A DNA stretch of 15,026 bases from SHNJ01 sp964458615 (lineage in GTDB: Bacteria > Pseudomonadota > Alphaproteobacteria > SHNJ01): the NCBI GenBank assembly GCA_964458615.1, contig CAYWJR010000037.1, positions 1 through 15,026 on the forward strand, read 5' to 3'. Made by a program: the position numbers and the translations under genes. Below are positions 1 through 7,811 of this stretch, piece after piece (positions within the stretch are counted from its first letter, which is position 1; each line of letters begins with the position of its first letter). The notes beneath the pieces were generated by a model, which was not told where the DNA came from, did not search any database, and saw only the letters and a list, made by a program, of their open reading frames with translations.

Positions 1-295
1 TCAACAACGCCAACAATTCGGCGTTTCAAATGCCTCTGCCCGGCATGCCCAGCGACGGGTCGGGATTGGCGTTCGGGGCGTACATGGCCAAACCGGTGCC
101 GCGCACGGCCGCCAGATTGGCGTTTAAATCCGGGAACATCGCCAATGAATCGACGCCGCCGAACAGCATGATATTGATAAAAATTTTATCGGAATCGGCG
201 GTAGCGAACGCCATTTTCGGCGCGCCCGCGCCGGCCACCAATGCGGAACCGCATGCGGCAGTTTTCAAAAGATCGCGGCGGGTGATTTTTTTCAT
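1..295 (-). CDS. DUF1501 family protein, Tat-exported, N-terminal part (runs off window; in-frame TGA)
   Basis: The start is ATG at 293-295, preceded by AAGGAA, 14 bases after the DUF1800 stop, so the two genes are probably cotranscribed. Residues 1-31 form a Tat signal: basic start, TRRDLLK, a hydrophobic Ala/Gly stretch and an AFA cleavage site. The next residues (FINIMLFGGVDSLAMFPDL) match the beginning of DUF1501 proteins, which are exported, of unknown biochemical role and often encoded beside DUF1800 genes. After 89 codons the frame meets TGA at 26-28. Reading on in the same frame gives NAELLALL up to the window edge, which suits the Leu-rich segment expected there, while one of the other two frames stops almost at once. 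The TGA may be a nonsense mutation, a recoded or reassigned codon, or a base error. The rest of the gene lies outside the window, so intact versus broken cannot be decided here. Confidence 0.75.
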
Positions 296-309
296 CGCAA
301 TATTCCTTT

Positions 310-2160
310 TTATGAACGCATCATCGTTGGGCTGGCCAAAACGCCGGTCATTTTGGTCAATTCATCCAAATTCGGATTATTGACCATGCCCATGGTTCTT
401 GTGGTTTGTTGCTGCAAATCGGCTTGGATCGTTTGGGCTGTAAAATTGGCGGCGGTGATGCGCGGCGCGATGCGCAACGCGAACATGCCCGCCGTGTCGA
501 TCATGCCCATAATGCCCGCGCCCGAAAGCCATGTGCGCGAAGCCGAACTGTATCCTTCGACCGTTGGCGCGGCCATGAAACGGTGATTCAACCGTTGCAG
601 CAATCCGCCTTCGATTTCACGCAACAACGCCAATTGTTCGGCCACCGCCGGATCGATCGTTGCGGGCGGTTGCGGAATCACGTTGCGCAAACGGCTGCGT
701 TGCGCGACATAAGGATGATTTTGGTTTTGAATGCCATATTGCATCGGATCGATATTGCCGACCAATCCGGCCGCGCGGCACAATCCGATAATATATGTTG
801 CCGGCAATTTTACTTTTACGTCGTAAATCGGCGCTTGATAATTGTAATACGCCAATGAAATCGGCATGTCGATCATGGTGCGCACAACATGCGCCATGTC
901 GCCGTCGCTGGCCATATAGGCGTCGACCAATGTTTGAATATCGACCGGACGCGGGTAATCGGAAATAAAGTTTTTGAACAATTTGGTGCAGATATTACGC
1001 GCTGTATGCTCGCTTGCCGCCAGGCGATCCAAAAATTCGTCGATACGTTCGCGCACCACGGCCGGCAAGTTATCCGGGAATGGATACGGCGCCGAATATG
1101 TCGGAACGGTGTAATTTAAAAATGCGAAATTCAACGGCGGGAAATTGCGGCCATAATTCGGTTGTACTTCCAATCCGCGGTGGCCGTAATAACTGATAAC
1201 CACGCGATGGCGCCATTCGTCGATATTCTGTCCCGCAGGAATGCTGTAGGCGGCTGGCATTTGAATGCCGCTGATCAGTTTTGCGGTATTCACCACGTCC
1301 TGTTGGGTGTATCCCGAAGCCGGAGTCACGGTAAATAACTGCAATAATTCGCGCGCCAGATTTTCGTTCGGCGTCGCTTCGCCGGGGCGGTGATTGTTGT
1401 TGATGTTGTCCAAATGACGCTGCATTTGCACCGACCAAAACACGGATTTTAACATGTCTTTGAATTTGCCGAACATGTTTGGACGGATATGATCCATCAT
1501 ATATGGCAACGCCGCGCCATGGCTTGGGATTTCGAATCCGTCGCTGGCTTTCAACGCGTTGTTGACGAAAAAATGATTGGCGAAAAATTCCATCAACCGG
1601 AACGCGAACGGTTGATTGGTGTTGATCGCTTGCGAATAATATTTCATCAACTGGACGCGGAACAAATCCAGATGGTACGCCAATGCTTCGGTGTTGCCGG
1701 GATTGCCGCCGAAATTGCCGATATAACGGACTTCGTTGTATATTTGATTGGTGGTTAAAAAATCGCCGGGGCGGCCGAAATCCAAAATCGAATAATTCAA
1801 TTGGTTTTTAAGCCAATTTTTCGCGCCGACCGCTTGAATCGCGGCGACTTCGCCGGGACGCGGAATAAATCCGTAACGGTGCGCGGTGCGCATCGCCATC
1901 CATGCGGTTGCGAATGCTGGCGGCGGCGGTGGCGGCGGAACGATGACAATTTCGCCGGTCAATTTGGCGCGCATATTGGATGTAACCGAAATTTCTTTTT
2001 TTGCTTTTTGTACGATTTCTTGGCGCAATCCTGAACGGGTTTGGGTTTGCGCCGTGGATGCGGATGATCCGGTCAATTTATTGGTGCGCACCAAATTCGC
2101 TTTTTCCGCAACCGGAATAAACCCAACGCTTTTTTGCGATATGTATTTGTTTGGCGCCAT
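310..2160 (-). CDS. DUF1800 family protein
   Basis: The product has 616 residues. The start ATG at 2158-2160 has a strong ribosome site (AGGGGAG, 2169-2175). The DUF1800 core begins near residue 88 with an AHRYGFIPRPGEV segment and includes EFFANHFFVN (191-200) and the hallmark PNENLARELLQLFT (264-277). The family is widespread but has no established reaction; a role linked to the cell envelope or secretion is inferred from its frequent pairing with Tat-exported DUF1501 proteins, as here. Residues 1-87 are unlike the core: polar, Ser/Thr/Lys-rich, then seven consecutive prolines (75-81). I see no signal peptide, which is odd beside an exported partner; the start could be further downstream, but the ribosome site supports this one. 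Family assignment is sure, function unknown. Confidence 0.9.
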   Translation of the reverse strand: MAPNKYISQKSVGFIPVAEKANLVRTNKLTGSSASTAQTQTRSGLRQEIVQKAKKEISVTSNMRAKLTGEIVIVPPPPPPPAFATAWMAMRTAHRYGFIPRPGEVAAIQAVGAKNWLKNQLNYSILDFGRPGDFLTTNQIYNEVRYIGNFGGNPGNTEALAYHLDLFRVQLMKYYSQAINTNQPFAFRLMEFFANHFFVNNALKASDGFEIPSHGAALPYMMDHIRPNMFGKFKDMLKSVFWSVQMQRHLDNINNNHRPGEATPNENLARELLQLFTVTPASGYTQQDVVNTAKLISGIQMPAAYSIPAGQNIDEWRHRVVISYYGHRGLEVQPNYGRNFPPLNFAFLNYTVPTYSAPYPFPDNLPAVVRERIDEFLDRLAASEHTARNICTKLFKNFISDYPRPVDIQTLVDAYMASDGDMAHVVRTMIDMPISLAYYNYQAPIYDVKVKLPATYIIGLCRAAGLVGNIDPMQYGIQNQNHPYVAQRSRLRNVIPQPPATIDPAVAEQLALLREIEGGLLQRLNHRFMAAPTVEGYSSASRTWLSGAGIMGMIDTAGMFALRIAPRITAANFTAQTIQADLQQQTTRTMGMVNNPNLDELTKMTGVLASPTMMRS

Positions 2161-2195
2161 CGTACTCTCTCCCCTTTATTAACCAATTATTTTTT

Positions 2196-2201
2196 ATTAT
2201 A
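2196..2201 (-). promoter_or_regulatory. Possible -10 element for the DUF1800-DUF1501 pair
   Basis: Read on the minus strand this is a perfect TATAAT, about 35 bases upstream of the DUF1800 start and 20 upstream of its ribosome site. The sequence 17-18 bases further upstream is only A/T and shows no good -35 hexamer, so the call rests on the -10 match and its position. The AT-rich surroundings make chance matches likely. Confidence 0.35.
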
Positions 2202-2421
2202 ACATAAAGTTGATAAAAATTTTATATTTATTTTCTTTTAAGAATACATATTAGGGTATTATGCCGGTATATGGTCAAAACGGGATTAAATATCCATCAA
2301 ATTCAATTATTTATTAAAGGTTAATGGGTTTGCCTCAGGCCGCAATATGCCGTTGGCAGAATTGGAAAAACTCCATATTTTCGTGAAATAGGTTAAAATT
2401 TGCGTTGAATTTTACGGTTTT

Positions 2422-2445
2422 TAGCGCTGGCTTTGGCCAGCGTTA
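2422..2445 (+). other. Hairpin in the malic enzyme leader region
   Basis: CGCTGGC (2425-2431) and GCCAGCG (2436-2442) pair perfectly around a TTTG loop. Three outer pairs, one of them G-T, extend the stem to 10 bp. No T-run follows on either strand, so it is not a classical terminator. It lies about 160 bases before the malic enzyme ATG and could be a leader structure or a protein-binding palindrome; neither is shown. Confidence 0.4.
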
Positions 2446-2595
2446 GATGCGTGCCGCATTTTCATTTTGCAACCGATATAAAGTGCGCAAAATGGTCATC
2501 CTTTTGTCACTTTGGGGCCTTATACGCTGTTTGTTTATTGCGATGCACGGAATGCCGATTGTGCGGGCGCATTGATAAAGATATTGTGCAATTTC

Positions 2596-2601
2596 AAGGA
2601 A
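2596..2601 (+). promoter_or_regulatory. Ribosome binding site setting the malic enzyme start
   Basis: AAGGAA lies 5 bases before the ATG at 2607. It fixes the start at the point where malic-enzyme homology begins and argues against the in-frame upstream TTG at 2433. Confidence 0.75.
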
Positions 2602-2606
2602 ATATC

Positions 2607-4910
2607 ATGACCAAAGATCTCAAAGAAAGCGCGCTGGAATATCACCGTTATCCGAAACCGGGCAAATTGGGCACGGTTGCGACCAAGCCGCTTGAAACGC
2701 AACGCGATTTGTCGCTGGCTTATACGCCCGGTGTTGCGGTTGCGTGCGAAGAAATAGCGCGCGATGAATTGCAGGCGGCGGAATTGACCGGACGCGGCAA
2801 TTTGGTCGGCGTGATCACGAACGGCACGGCGGTTCTGGGTCTTGGCGCGATTGGGCCCTTGGCGGCCAAACCGGTCATGGAAGGCAAAGCGGTTTTGTTC
2901 AAAAAATTCGCCGGTATCGACGTATTCGATTTAGAAGTCAATGAACGCAATGTCGACAAATTCGTCGACATCGTCGCGGCGTTGGAACCAACATTTGGCG
3001 GAATCAATTTAGAAGACATCAAGGCGCCGGAATGTTTTGAAATTGAACGCAAATTGTGCGAACGGATGAAAATTCCGGTGTTTCACGACGATCAACACGG
3101 CACATCGATTATCGTCGCCGCCGCCGTGGTCAACGGTTTGAAACTGGTCGACAAAAAAATCGACAAGGTGAAATTCGTCTGTTCCGGCGCGGGCGCTGCG
3201 GCGTTGTCGTGTTTGGATTTGCTGGTATCGCTTGGGTTGAAACGCGAAAACGTCATGGTTTGCGACATCGCAGGCGTCGTATACGAAGGCCGCAAAGAAG
3301 AAATGGACGCGTATAAAATCCGGTACGCGCGCAAAACCGATGCGCGCAAATTGGCCGATGCGATCAAAGACGCCGATGTATTTCTGGGTCTTTCCGCCGG
3401 CAAGGTGTTGACCGGCGATATGGTCAAAACCATGGCGAAAAATCCGATCATCATGGCGATGGCGAATCCGACGCCGGAAATTATGCCCGAAGAAATTTTG
3501 GCCGTGCGCAACGACGCGGTCATCGCAACCGGGCGCAGCGATTATCCGAACCAAGTCAACAATGTTTTGTGTTTCCCGTACATTTTCCGCGGCGCGTTGG
3601 ATGTCGGCGCGACCACCATCAATCAGGAAATGAAATTGGCCGCCGTGAACGCGATTGCGGAATTGGCGCATGTGGAATCGTCCGATGTCGTGGCGCGCGC
3701 GTATGGCGACGCCGCCATGAGTTTTGGCCGGGATTACATCATTCCAAAACCGTTCGATCCGCGTTTGATTTTAAAAATCGCGCCTGCGGTCGCAAAGGCG
3801 GCGATGGATTCGGGCGTCGCCACGCGCCCGATTAAAAATTTCGAAATTTACCGCCAAGATCTAAGCCAGTTCGTATTCCGGTCCGGTTTGGTGATGAAGC
3901 CGGTTTTTGAAAAAGCGAAACAAGATCCGCGCCGCGTCGTATACGCCGAAGGCGAAGACGAACGCGTATTGCGCGCGATCCAGGTTGTCGTCGACGAAGG
4001 ATTGGCAAAGCCCATTATTATCGGGCGTCCGGACGTTATCAAAAAACGCATCGAAAAATCGCATTTGCGTTTGGCAATCGGCCGGGATTTGGAATTGGTC
4101 AATCCGGATTCCGATCCGCGTTTCGCCGAATACTGGTCGTTATACCACCGTTTGATGGAGCGGCGCGGCATATCGCCGGAACAGGCGAAAAACAACGTCC
4201 GCACGCGCAACAGCGTGATCGCGTCGTTGATGGTCAAACGCGGCGAGGCGGATGCGATGATTTGCGGCACATCCGGCCGTTATCAATCGCATCTGAATGA
4301 TATTATGGACATTATCGGATTAAGTTACGATGTCCATGTTCCGGCCGCGTTGAACGTATTGATTTTGCCGCGCGGCATTTATTTCTTGTGCGATACATAC
4401 GTGTCGGACAATCCGACCGCGCACGAAATCGCCGAAATGACCATCCAAGCCGCCGAAGCGGTGCGCCGGTTCGGCATCGAACCCAAGGTGGCGATGTTGT
4501 CGCATTCCAATTTCGGCAGTTCCGATGCGCCGTCCGCCCGCAAAATGCGCGAAGCGTTGGCATTGATTCACATGCAGGCGCCGTCTTTGGAAATCGAAGG
4601 CGAAATGCATGCCGACGCGGCCGTAAACGAAGAAATCCGCAACCGTATTTTCCCGAATTCCCGCCTGATTGGCGCGGCGAATTTATTTGTCATGCCGACG
4701 CTGGATTCCGCCAACATCGCGTACAACATGTTAAAGGCGCTGGGCGATGGATTGTCGATCGGCCCAATATTGCTGGGCGTTGGGCAACCGGCGCATATCT
4801 TGACGCCGTCGGTTACGGTGCGCGGTATCGTCAATATGACGGCGATTGCGGCGGTCGAATCGTTTGGCCAAGAAGACAACCGCAAAAAAATCGTTCAATT
4901 AAAAGTATAA
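2607..4910 (+). CDS. maeB: NADP-type malic enzyme with C-terminal phosphotransacetylase-like domain
   Basis: This 767-residue hybrid malic enzyme oxidatively decarboxylates malate to pyruvate with NAD(P)+, feeding pyruvate and reducing power from the TCA cycle in the cytoplasm. Visible marks are the catalytic Tyr39 in SLAYTPGVA, Lys94 in EGKAVLFKKFA, metal ligands in NLEDI (134-138) and FHDDQHGT (159-166), the nucleotide-binding GAGAAA (194-199), ANPTPE (286-291) and the conserved stretch from PNQVNNV to FRGALD (314-332). From about residue 428 to the end comes a phosphate acetyl/butyryl-transferase domain (AEGEDERVLRA near 447). In studied hybrid enzymes this domain has no transacetylase activity and mediates acetyl-CoA control and oligomerisation. 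Length and domain order are standard for the family. Cofactor preference cannot be read with certainty. The gene is monocistronic, convergent with the flippase-like gene, and ends in TAA. Confidence 0.96.
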   Translation: MTKDLKESALEYHRYPKPGKLGTVATKPLETQRDLSLAYTPGVAVACEEIARDELQAAELTGRGNLVGVITNGTAVLGLGAIGPLAAKPVMEGKAVLFKKFAGIDVFDLEVNERNVDKFVDIVAALEPTFGGINLEDIKAPECFEIERKLCERMKIPVFHDDQHGTSIIVAAAVVNGLKLVDKKIDKVKFVCSGAGAAALSCLDLLVSLGLKRENVMVCDIAGVVYEGRKEEMDAYKIRYARKTDARKLADAIKDADVFLGLSAGKVLTGDMVKTMAKNPIIMAMANPTPEIMPEEILAVRNDAVIATGRSDYPNQVNNVLCFPYIFRGALDVGATTINQEMKLAAVNAIAELAHVESSDVVARAYGDAAMSFGRDYIIPKPFDPRLILKIAPAVAKAAMDSGVATRPIKNFEIYRQDLSQFVFRSGLVMKPVFEKAKQDPRRVVYAEGEDERVLRAIQVVVDEGLAKPIIIGRPDVIKKRIEKSHLRLAIGRDLELVNPDSDPRFAEYWSLYHRLMERRGISPEQAKNNVRTRNSVIASLMVKRGEADAMICGTSGRYQSHLNDIMDIIGLSYDVHVPAALNVLILPRGIYFLCDTYVSDNPTAHEIAEMTIQAAEAVRRFGIEPKVAMLSHSNFGSSDAPSARKMREALALIHMQAPSLEIEGEMHADAAVNEEIRNRIFPNSRLIGAANLFVMPTLDSANIAYNMLKALGDGLSIGPILLGVGQPAHILTPSVTVRGIVNMTAIAAVESFGQEDNRKKIVQLKV

Positions 4911-4911
4911 T

Positions 4912-4924
4912 TCCGGCAACCGGA
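4912..4924 (-). terminator. Small hairpin after the flippase-like gene (weak terminator candidate)
   Basis: On the minus strand TCCGG-TTG-CCGGA forms a 5-bp stem 9 bases after the flippase-like stop, followed by a T/A-rich but not pure T tract within the malic enzyme 3' end. The stem is short and the tract poor, so this is only a candidate. Confidence 0.25.
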
Positions 4925-4953
4925 TTGGCCGTTTATTTGGCGGCCGATTTTTT
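4925..4953 (+). terminator. Probable rho-independent terminator of the malic enzyme gene
   Basis: TTGGCCG (4925-4931) can pair with CGGCCGA (4941-4947, one G-T pair) around a 9-base loop, followed by six T (4948-4953). It starts 15 bases after the malic enzyme stop and lies mostly inside the 3' end of the convergent gene, whose last codons therefore double as a terminator. Confidence 0.55.
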
Positions 4954-5898
4954 GCCTTCTTGCAATTCGAACAGCAGCAGAAAAACCGCAGCGATCGCCA
5001 GCGGGATCAGCAAATAAATAATGCGGAACAATAACAGCGTGCCGAAAATCGTCGGGGCGTGATAATAATTTCCAAGCATGGTTAACACCACCCATTCAAA
5101 TACCCCAAGCCCGCCGGGAACATGCGATAAAATACCGATGGTGGTTGCGATCACATAAACGAAAAAGAAATGCTGGTAACCGATAATTTTGGAATCCGGC
5201 AACAAGACATATAAAATCGCCGATGCGACGGCGACGTCCAAAACCGTGATAACCAATTGGAACACCGATAATCCCGCCGACGGCATATTGAACTCAACGC
5301 CCTTGAACCGGAACGGTTTTTTGCGCCGCCATACCCAGAATATGTAACCCAAAACGACCGCCAACGTGATGCCGCCCAAAATCTCGCTGACAATGGTTGG
5401 CATGAAATCGAACGGTTCCAGGTAATAAGGAAAAAACGCCATCACGAATCCGAAAATCGCGGTAACGCCGATGGAATACGTTAAAACGCAAAACGCGATA
5501 ATTTTGGCCACATCGATGGGGCCGACGCCGCTGTTGGTATAAAGCCGCAAACGGATCGATCCGCCCGTGATCGGCGCAACGCCCAAATTTTGTGAAAATG
5601 CGAATCCCATAAAGGCGGCGGTGAATATCCGCGCCAACGCCACTTTTTTCCGGACATACACCAGGGCGGAAAAATCATACCCGGCCAAAACAATATAGGA
5701 TACCACGGTTAAACCAACGGCGATCCAAATATGCGTTTCGGGAATGGCCGCCATAGCATCGATAAAATCCTGCCAGGAATGTTTTTTCAAGGTATTGTAA
5801 AGCAACCATCCGGCGGCGCAAAACAACGCCACCGCCAGCAGCGGCCAAAGCCTGGAAATCGTTTGTTTGGATGGGGTTAAGCGGCCAATCAAGGACAT
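4933..5898 (-). CDS. Integral membrane protein, MprF N-terminal/YbhN-type flippase domain
   Basis: This 321-residue protein has about eight hydrophobic segments, beginning near residues 17-34, 56-75 and 92-110, and a short basic cytoplasmic tail (EGKKSAAK). It contains the family mark VPGGLGVFEWVV in the C-terminal half and the GVAPITGGSIRLRLY segment in the middle, typical of the LPG_synthase_TM/UPF0104 family. The best-known member is the flippase half of MprF, which moves lysyl-phosphatidylglycerol across the inner membrane. There is no soluble aminoacyl-transferase domain here, so the substrate may be another lipid and the function is inferred. The start ATG at 5896-5898 has AAAGG about 10 bases upstream. 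The gene is divergent from the isovaleryl-CoA dehydrogenase gene and ends in TAA 22 bases from the malic enzyme stop. Confidence 0.85.
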   Translation of the reverse strand: MSLIGRLTPSKQTISRLWPLLAVALFCAAGWLLYNTLKKHSWQDFIDAMAAIPETHIWIAVGLTVVSYIVLAGYDFSALVYVRKKVALARIFTAAFMGFAFSQNLGVAPITGGSIRLRLYTNSGVGPIDVAKIIAFCVLTYSIGVTAIFGFVMAFFPYYLEPFDFMPTIVSEILGGITLAVVLGYIFWVWRRKKPFRFKGVEFNMPSAGLSVFQLVITVLDVAVASAILYVLLPDSKIIGYQHFFFVYVIATTIGILSHVPGGLGVFEWVVLTMLGNYYHAPTIFGTLLLFRIIYLLIPLAIAAVFLLLFELQEGKKSAAK

Positions 5899-5928
5899 GT
5901 AAAAAAATTGCCTTTGTTTCTTAATATA

Positions 5929-5958
5929 TTGTTAATGGTATTGGGGTCATTCTATAAT
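5929..5958 (+). promoter_or_regulatory. Predicted sigma70-type promoter for the isovaleryl-CoA dehydrogenase gene
   Basis: TTGTTA (5929-5934) and a perfect TATAAT (5953-5958) are 18 bases apart, placing transcription start near 5965 and leaving a leader of about 30 bases before the ATG at 5998. It is the only strong -10/-35 pair in the 99-base divergent gap. Confidence 0.55.
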
Positions 5959-5981
5959 ACGGGCGGGAACAACATAACCAA
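5954..5981 (-). promoter_or_regulatory. Possible overlapping divergent promoter for the flippase-like gene
   Basis: On the minus strand TTGGTT (5976-5981) and TATTAT (5954-5959) are 16 bases apart and point toward the flippase-like gene. The -10 hexamer overlaps the -10 of the opposite promoter by five bases, so the two polymerases could not bind at once. The -35 match is weak. Confidence 0.35.
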
Positions 5982-5997
5982 GAAACATACATAATCC

Positions 5998-7170
5998 ATG
6001 GCACAGCTATATTCCACTTTAAATTACAACTTGGGCGAAACGATCGATTTGTTGCGTGAAACCGTGGCCGGTTTCGCCGCCGAAAAAATCGCGCCCATCG
6101 CCGCCGAAGTCGACCATACAAATGTTTTTCCGCGCCATTTATGGCCGGAATTCGGCGCGATGGGGTTGTTGGGCATCACGGTGCCGGAACAATATGGCGG
6201 CGCTGGCATGGGATATTTGGCGCATGTAATCGCGATGGAAGAAATCAGCCGCGCATCCGCGTCGATCGCGTTGTCGTACGGCGCGCATTCCAATTTGTGC
6301 GTCAATCAAATCAATTTGAACGGCAACGACGCCCAGAAAAAGAAATATTTGCCGAAATTGATTTCCGGCGAACATGTCGGCGCGCTTGCAATGTCCGAAG
6401 CCGGCAGCGGTTCCGATGTCGTTTCCATGCGAACACGCGCGGATAAACGCGGCGACCGGTATGTGTTGAACGGCACGAAGATGTGGATCACCAACGGCCC
6501 CGACGCCGAAGTATTGGTGGTATACGCGAAAACCGATCCCGATGCGGGATCCAAAGGCATTACCGCATTTTTAATCGAAAAAGGCATGAAAGGTTTTTCG
6601 ACCGCGCAAAAACTGGACAAATTGGGCATGCGCGGATCCAATACTTGCGAATTGATATTCCAAGATTGCGAAGTTCCTGCGGAAAATATATTGGGCAAAC
6701 CAGGCGACGGCGTGCGCGTGTTGATGAGCGGGCTGGATTATGAACGCGTTGTTTTGTCCGGCGGATCGCTTGGCATCATGCGCGCCTGCATGGATGTGGT
6801 TTTGCCATATATCGCGGAACGGCAGCAATTCGGCAAAAAAATCGGCGAATTTCAATTGATGCAAGGAAAAATCGCCGACATGTACACCACCATGAATGCG
6901 TGCTGTTCGTATGTATATAATGTCGCCGCCGCTTGCGACCGCAAAGAAACCACGCGCAAAGACGCCGCCGGAGTCATATTGTACGCCGCGGAAAAAGCGA
7001 CTTGGATGGCGGGCGAGGCGATTCAAACGCTTGGCGGCAATGGGTACATCAATGAATATCCAACCGGCCGTTTGTGGCGCGATGCGAAATTATATGAAAT
7101 CGGCGCCGGTACATCGGAAATACGCCGCATGCTGATCGGGCGCGAGTTGTTTAACGAAATGGCGGCCTAA
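5998..7170 (+). CDS. ivd: Isovaleryl-CoA dehydrogenase
   Basis: This 390-residue acyl-CoA dehydrogenase converts isovaleryl-CoA to 3-methylcrotonyl-CoA in leucine breakdown, passing electrons from FAD to electron-transfer flavoprotein. The LSYGAHSNLCVNQI segment near residue 100 and the GLDYERVVLSGG segment are characteristic of this subfamily. The latter carries Glu249, aligned with the catalytic base of human IVD, whose position within the chain distinguishes isovaleryl/long-chain enzymes from other members. Also present are ALAMSEAGSGSDVVSM and MWITNGPDAEV in the FAD/substrate region, and GGNGYINEYPTGRLWRDAKL plus IGAGTSEIRR at the C-terminus. Length is normal. The ATG start lacks a strong ribosome site (only AAGAAA upstream). 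The last 440 bases, from 6731, are copied exactly in the tandem duplication, but this copy is intact. The methylcrotonyl-CoA carboxylase genes often found alongside are not in view. Confidence 0.94.
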   Translation: MAQLYSTLNYNLGETIDLLRETVAGFAAEKIAPIAAEVDHTNVFPRHLWPEFGAMGLLGITVPEQYGGAGMGYLAHVIAMEEISRASASIALSYGAHSNLCVNQINLNGNDAQKKKYLPKLISGEHVGALAMSEAGSGSDVVSMRTRADKRGDRYVLNGTKMWITNGPDAEVLVVYAKTDPDAGSKGITAFLIEKGMKGFSTAQKLDKLGMRGSNTCELIFQDCEVPAENILGKPGDGVRVLMSGLDYERVVLSGGSLGIMRACMDVVLPYIAERQQFGKKIGEFQLMQGKIADMYTTMNACCSYVYNVAAACDRKETTRKDAAGVILYAAEKATWMAGEAIQTLGGNGYINEYPTGRLWRDAKLYEIGAGTSEIRRMLIGRELFNEMAA

Positions 7171-7179
7171 CCCGCCTAT

Positions 7180-7185
7180 GGAGGG
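7180..7185 (+). promoter_or_regulatory. Ribosome binding site setting the secreted-protein start
   Basis: GGAGGG lies 4 bases before the ATG at 7190. It overlaps the in-frame ATG at 7178, showing that 7190 is the true start and placing the signal peptide at the N-terminus. The same site recurs at 8310-8315. Confidence 0.75.
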
Positions 7186-7189
7186 AAAG

Positions 7190-7735
7190 ATGTTAAAATT
7201 TTTTGGCTGTGTTTTGATAACGCTTTTGTTGGCGTCTTCGGCGTCGGCGGGAAACGCCCAACCGGTTTGGAGCGCGGATTATCCAACGCGCGCCGAAAAA
7301 TCGCAAACGGCGCAAAGACAAAATAATATCCCTCCAGCTCCGGTACCCAGCATTGTCTACCGCAAGCCGCAATACAATCCCGCACCCGTGAAAAGATCCG
7401 CAATTTCCGGCGGCGCCGATGCCGCATGGGGCAGGCAATGGGGGCCAATTCAAGAATTGACCGGATTCAGTTCCGGCCAGGCCAAACAATTTATCGCAGG
7501 CGTCAAAGAAGGATATATCGCTGGCACCGCAAAAACTCTAAGCAGTGCGCAAGATTGGGCGTTGATATTGGGTCAAACCGGGCTTGTCGGCACGGTGACC
7601 GATTCCACGACCGACTGGTTCAATTACGTCGCAACCGATGTGCCGAACGCGGTCATGCGCCAACAGCCCGGCGCGATGGGCAGTAATAATTTGATGGGCG
7701 GTTTATCGGGTTTCGGCGCTTACCCAGGCGAGTAG
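7190..7735 (+). CDS. Secreted protein of unknown function, copy 1
   Basis: I do not recognise this 181-residue product. Residues 1-20 are a signal peptide (MLK, a hydrophobic run to LLLA, cleavage after SASA-20), with no lipobox Cys at the cleavage site, so a soluble periplasmic or secreted protein is expected. After a Pro/Gln/Lys-rich linker (about 24-68), residues 75-160 look folded, with WGRQWGPIQELTGF, a helical stretch around QAKQFIAGVKEGYIAG, and DWALILGQTG and DWFNYVATDVPN segments with several Trp. The C-terminus is Gly/Asn-rich. It starts 19 bases after the isovaleryl-CoA dehydrogenase stop with a strong ribosome site, so it is probably cotranscribed, although it has no evident link to leucine breakdown. 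It is identical to the copy at 8320-8865. Stop is TAG. Confidence 0.8.
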   Translation: MLKFFGCVLITLLLASSASAGNAQPVWSADYPTRAEKSQTAQRQNNIPPAPVPSIVYRKPQYNPAPVKRSAISGGADAAWGRQWGPIQELTGFSSGQAKQFIAGVKEGYIAGTAKTLSSAQDWALILGQTGLVGTVTDSTTDWFNYVATDVPNAVMRQQPGAMGSNNLMGGLSGFGAYPGE

Positions 7736-7760
7736 AATACAAATAATTTTTACGTTTCTG

Positions 7761-7780
7761 TGCGCGGCGTCCGCCGCGCA
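7761..7780 (+). other. GC-rich hairpin before the chimeric ORF (copy 1)
   Basis: TGCGCGGCG (7761-7769) and CGCCGCGCA (7772-7780) are a perfect 9-bp inverted repeat around TC. Only three T follow, so it is a poor rho-independent terminator; an intercistronic RNA-stability or attenuation structure is possible. It lies 31 bases before the ATG at 7812 and recurs at 8891-8910 because of the duplication. Confidence 0.5.
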
Positions 7781-7811
7781 TTTCCAACTGCTAAATTCCA
7801 AAGGATTGGTC

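Larger units (their letters stand above)
2161..2606. other. Divergent intergenic region between DUF1800 and malic enzyme genes
   Basis: This 446-base stretch holds no convincing gene. The first part (about 2180-2300) is very AT-rich and probably carries the promoter of the minus-strand DUF1800-DUF1501 pair. The part nearer the malic enzyme has normal composition and one clear hairpin (2422-2445). A frame open upstream of the malic enzyme ATG, from a TTG at 2433, gives a Cys-rich sequence unlike the family N-terminus and has no ribosome site, so I treat it as untranslated leader. I see no tRNA, recognisable riboswitch core or repeat. Confidence 0.6.

Noticed and set aside
2422..2445. Rho-independent terminator
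   Set aside because: No T-run follows the hairpin on either strand and no gene ends just upstream on either strand.
2433..2606. N-terminal extension of the malic enzyme from a TTG
   Set aside because: No ribosome site at the TTG, a hairpin covers it, the extra residues are unlike the family, and AAGGAA sits correctly before the ATG at 2607.
3009..3671. Open frame of 220 codons on the minus strand
   Set aside because: It lies opposite the malic enzyme, is rich in His/Arg/Phe from antisense of a biased codon pattern, and has no recognisable domain.
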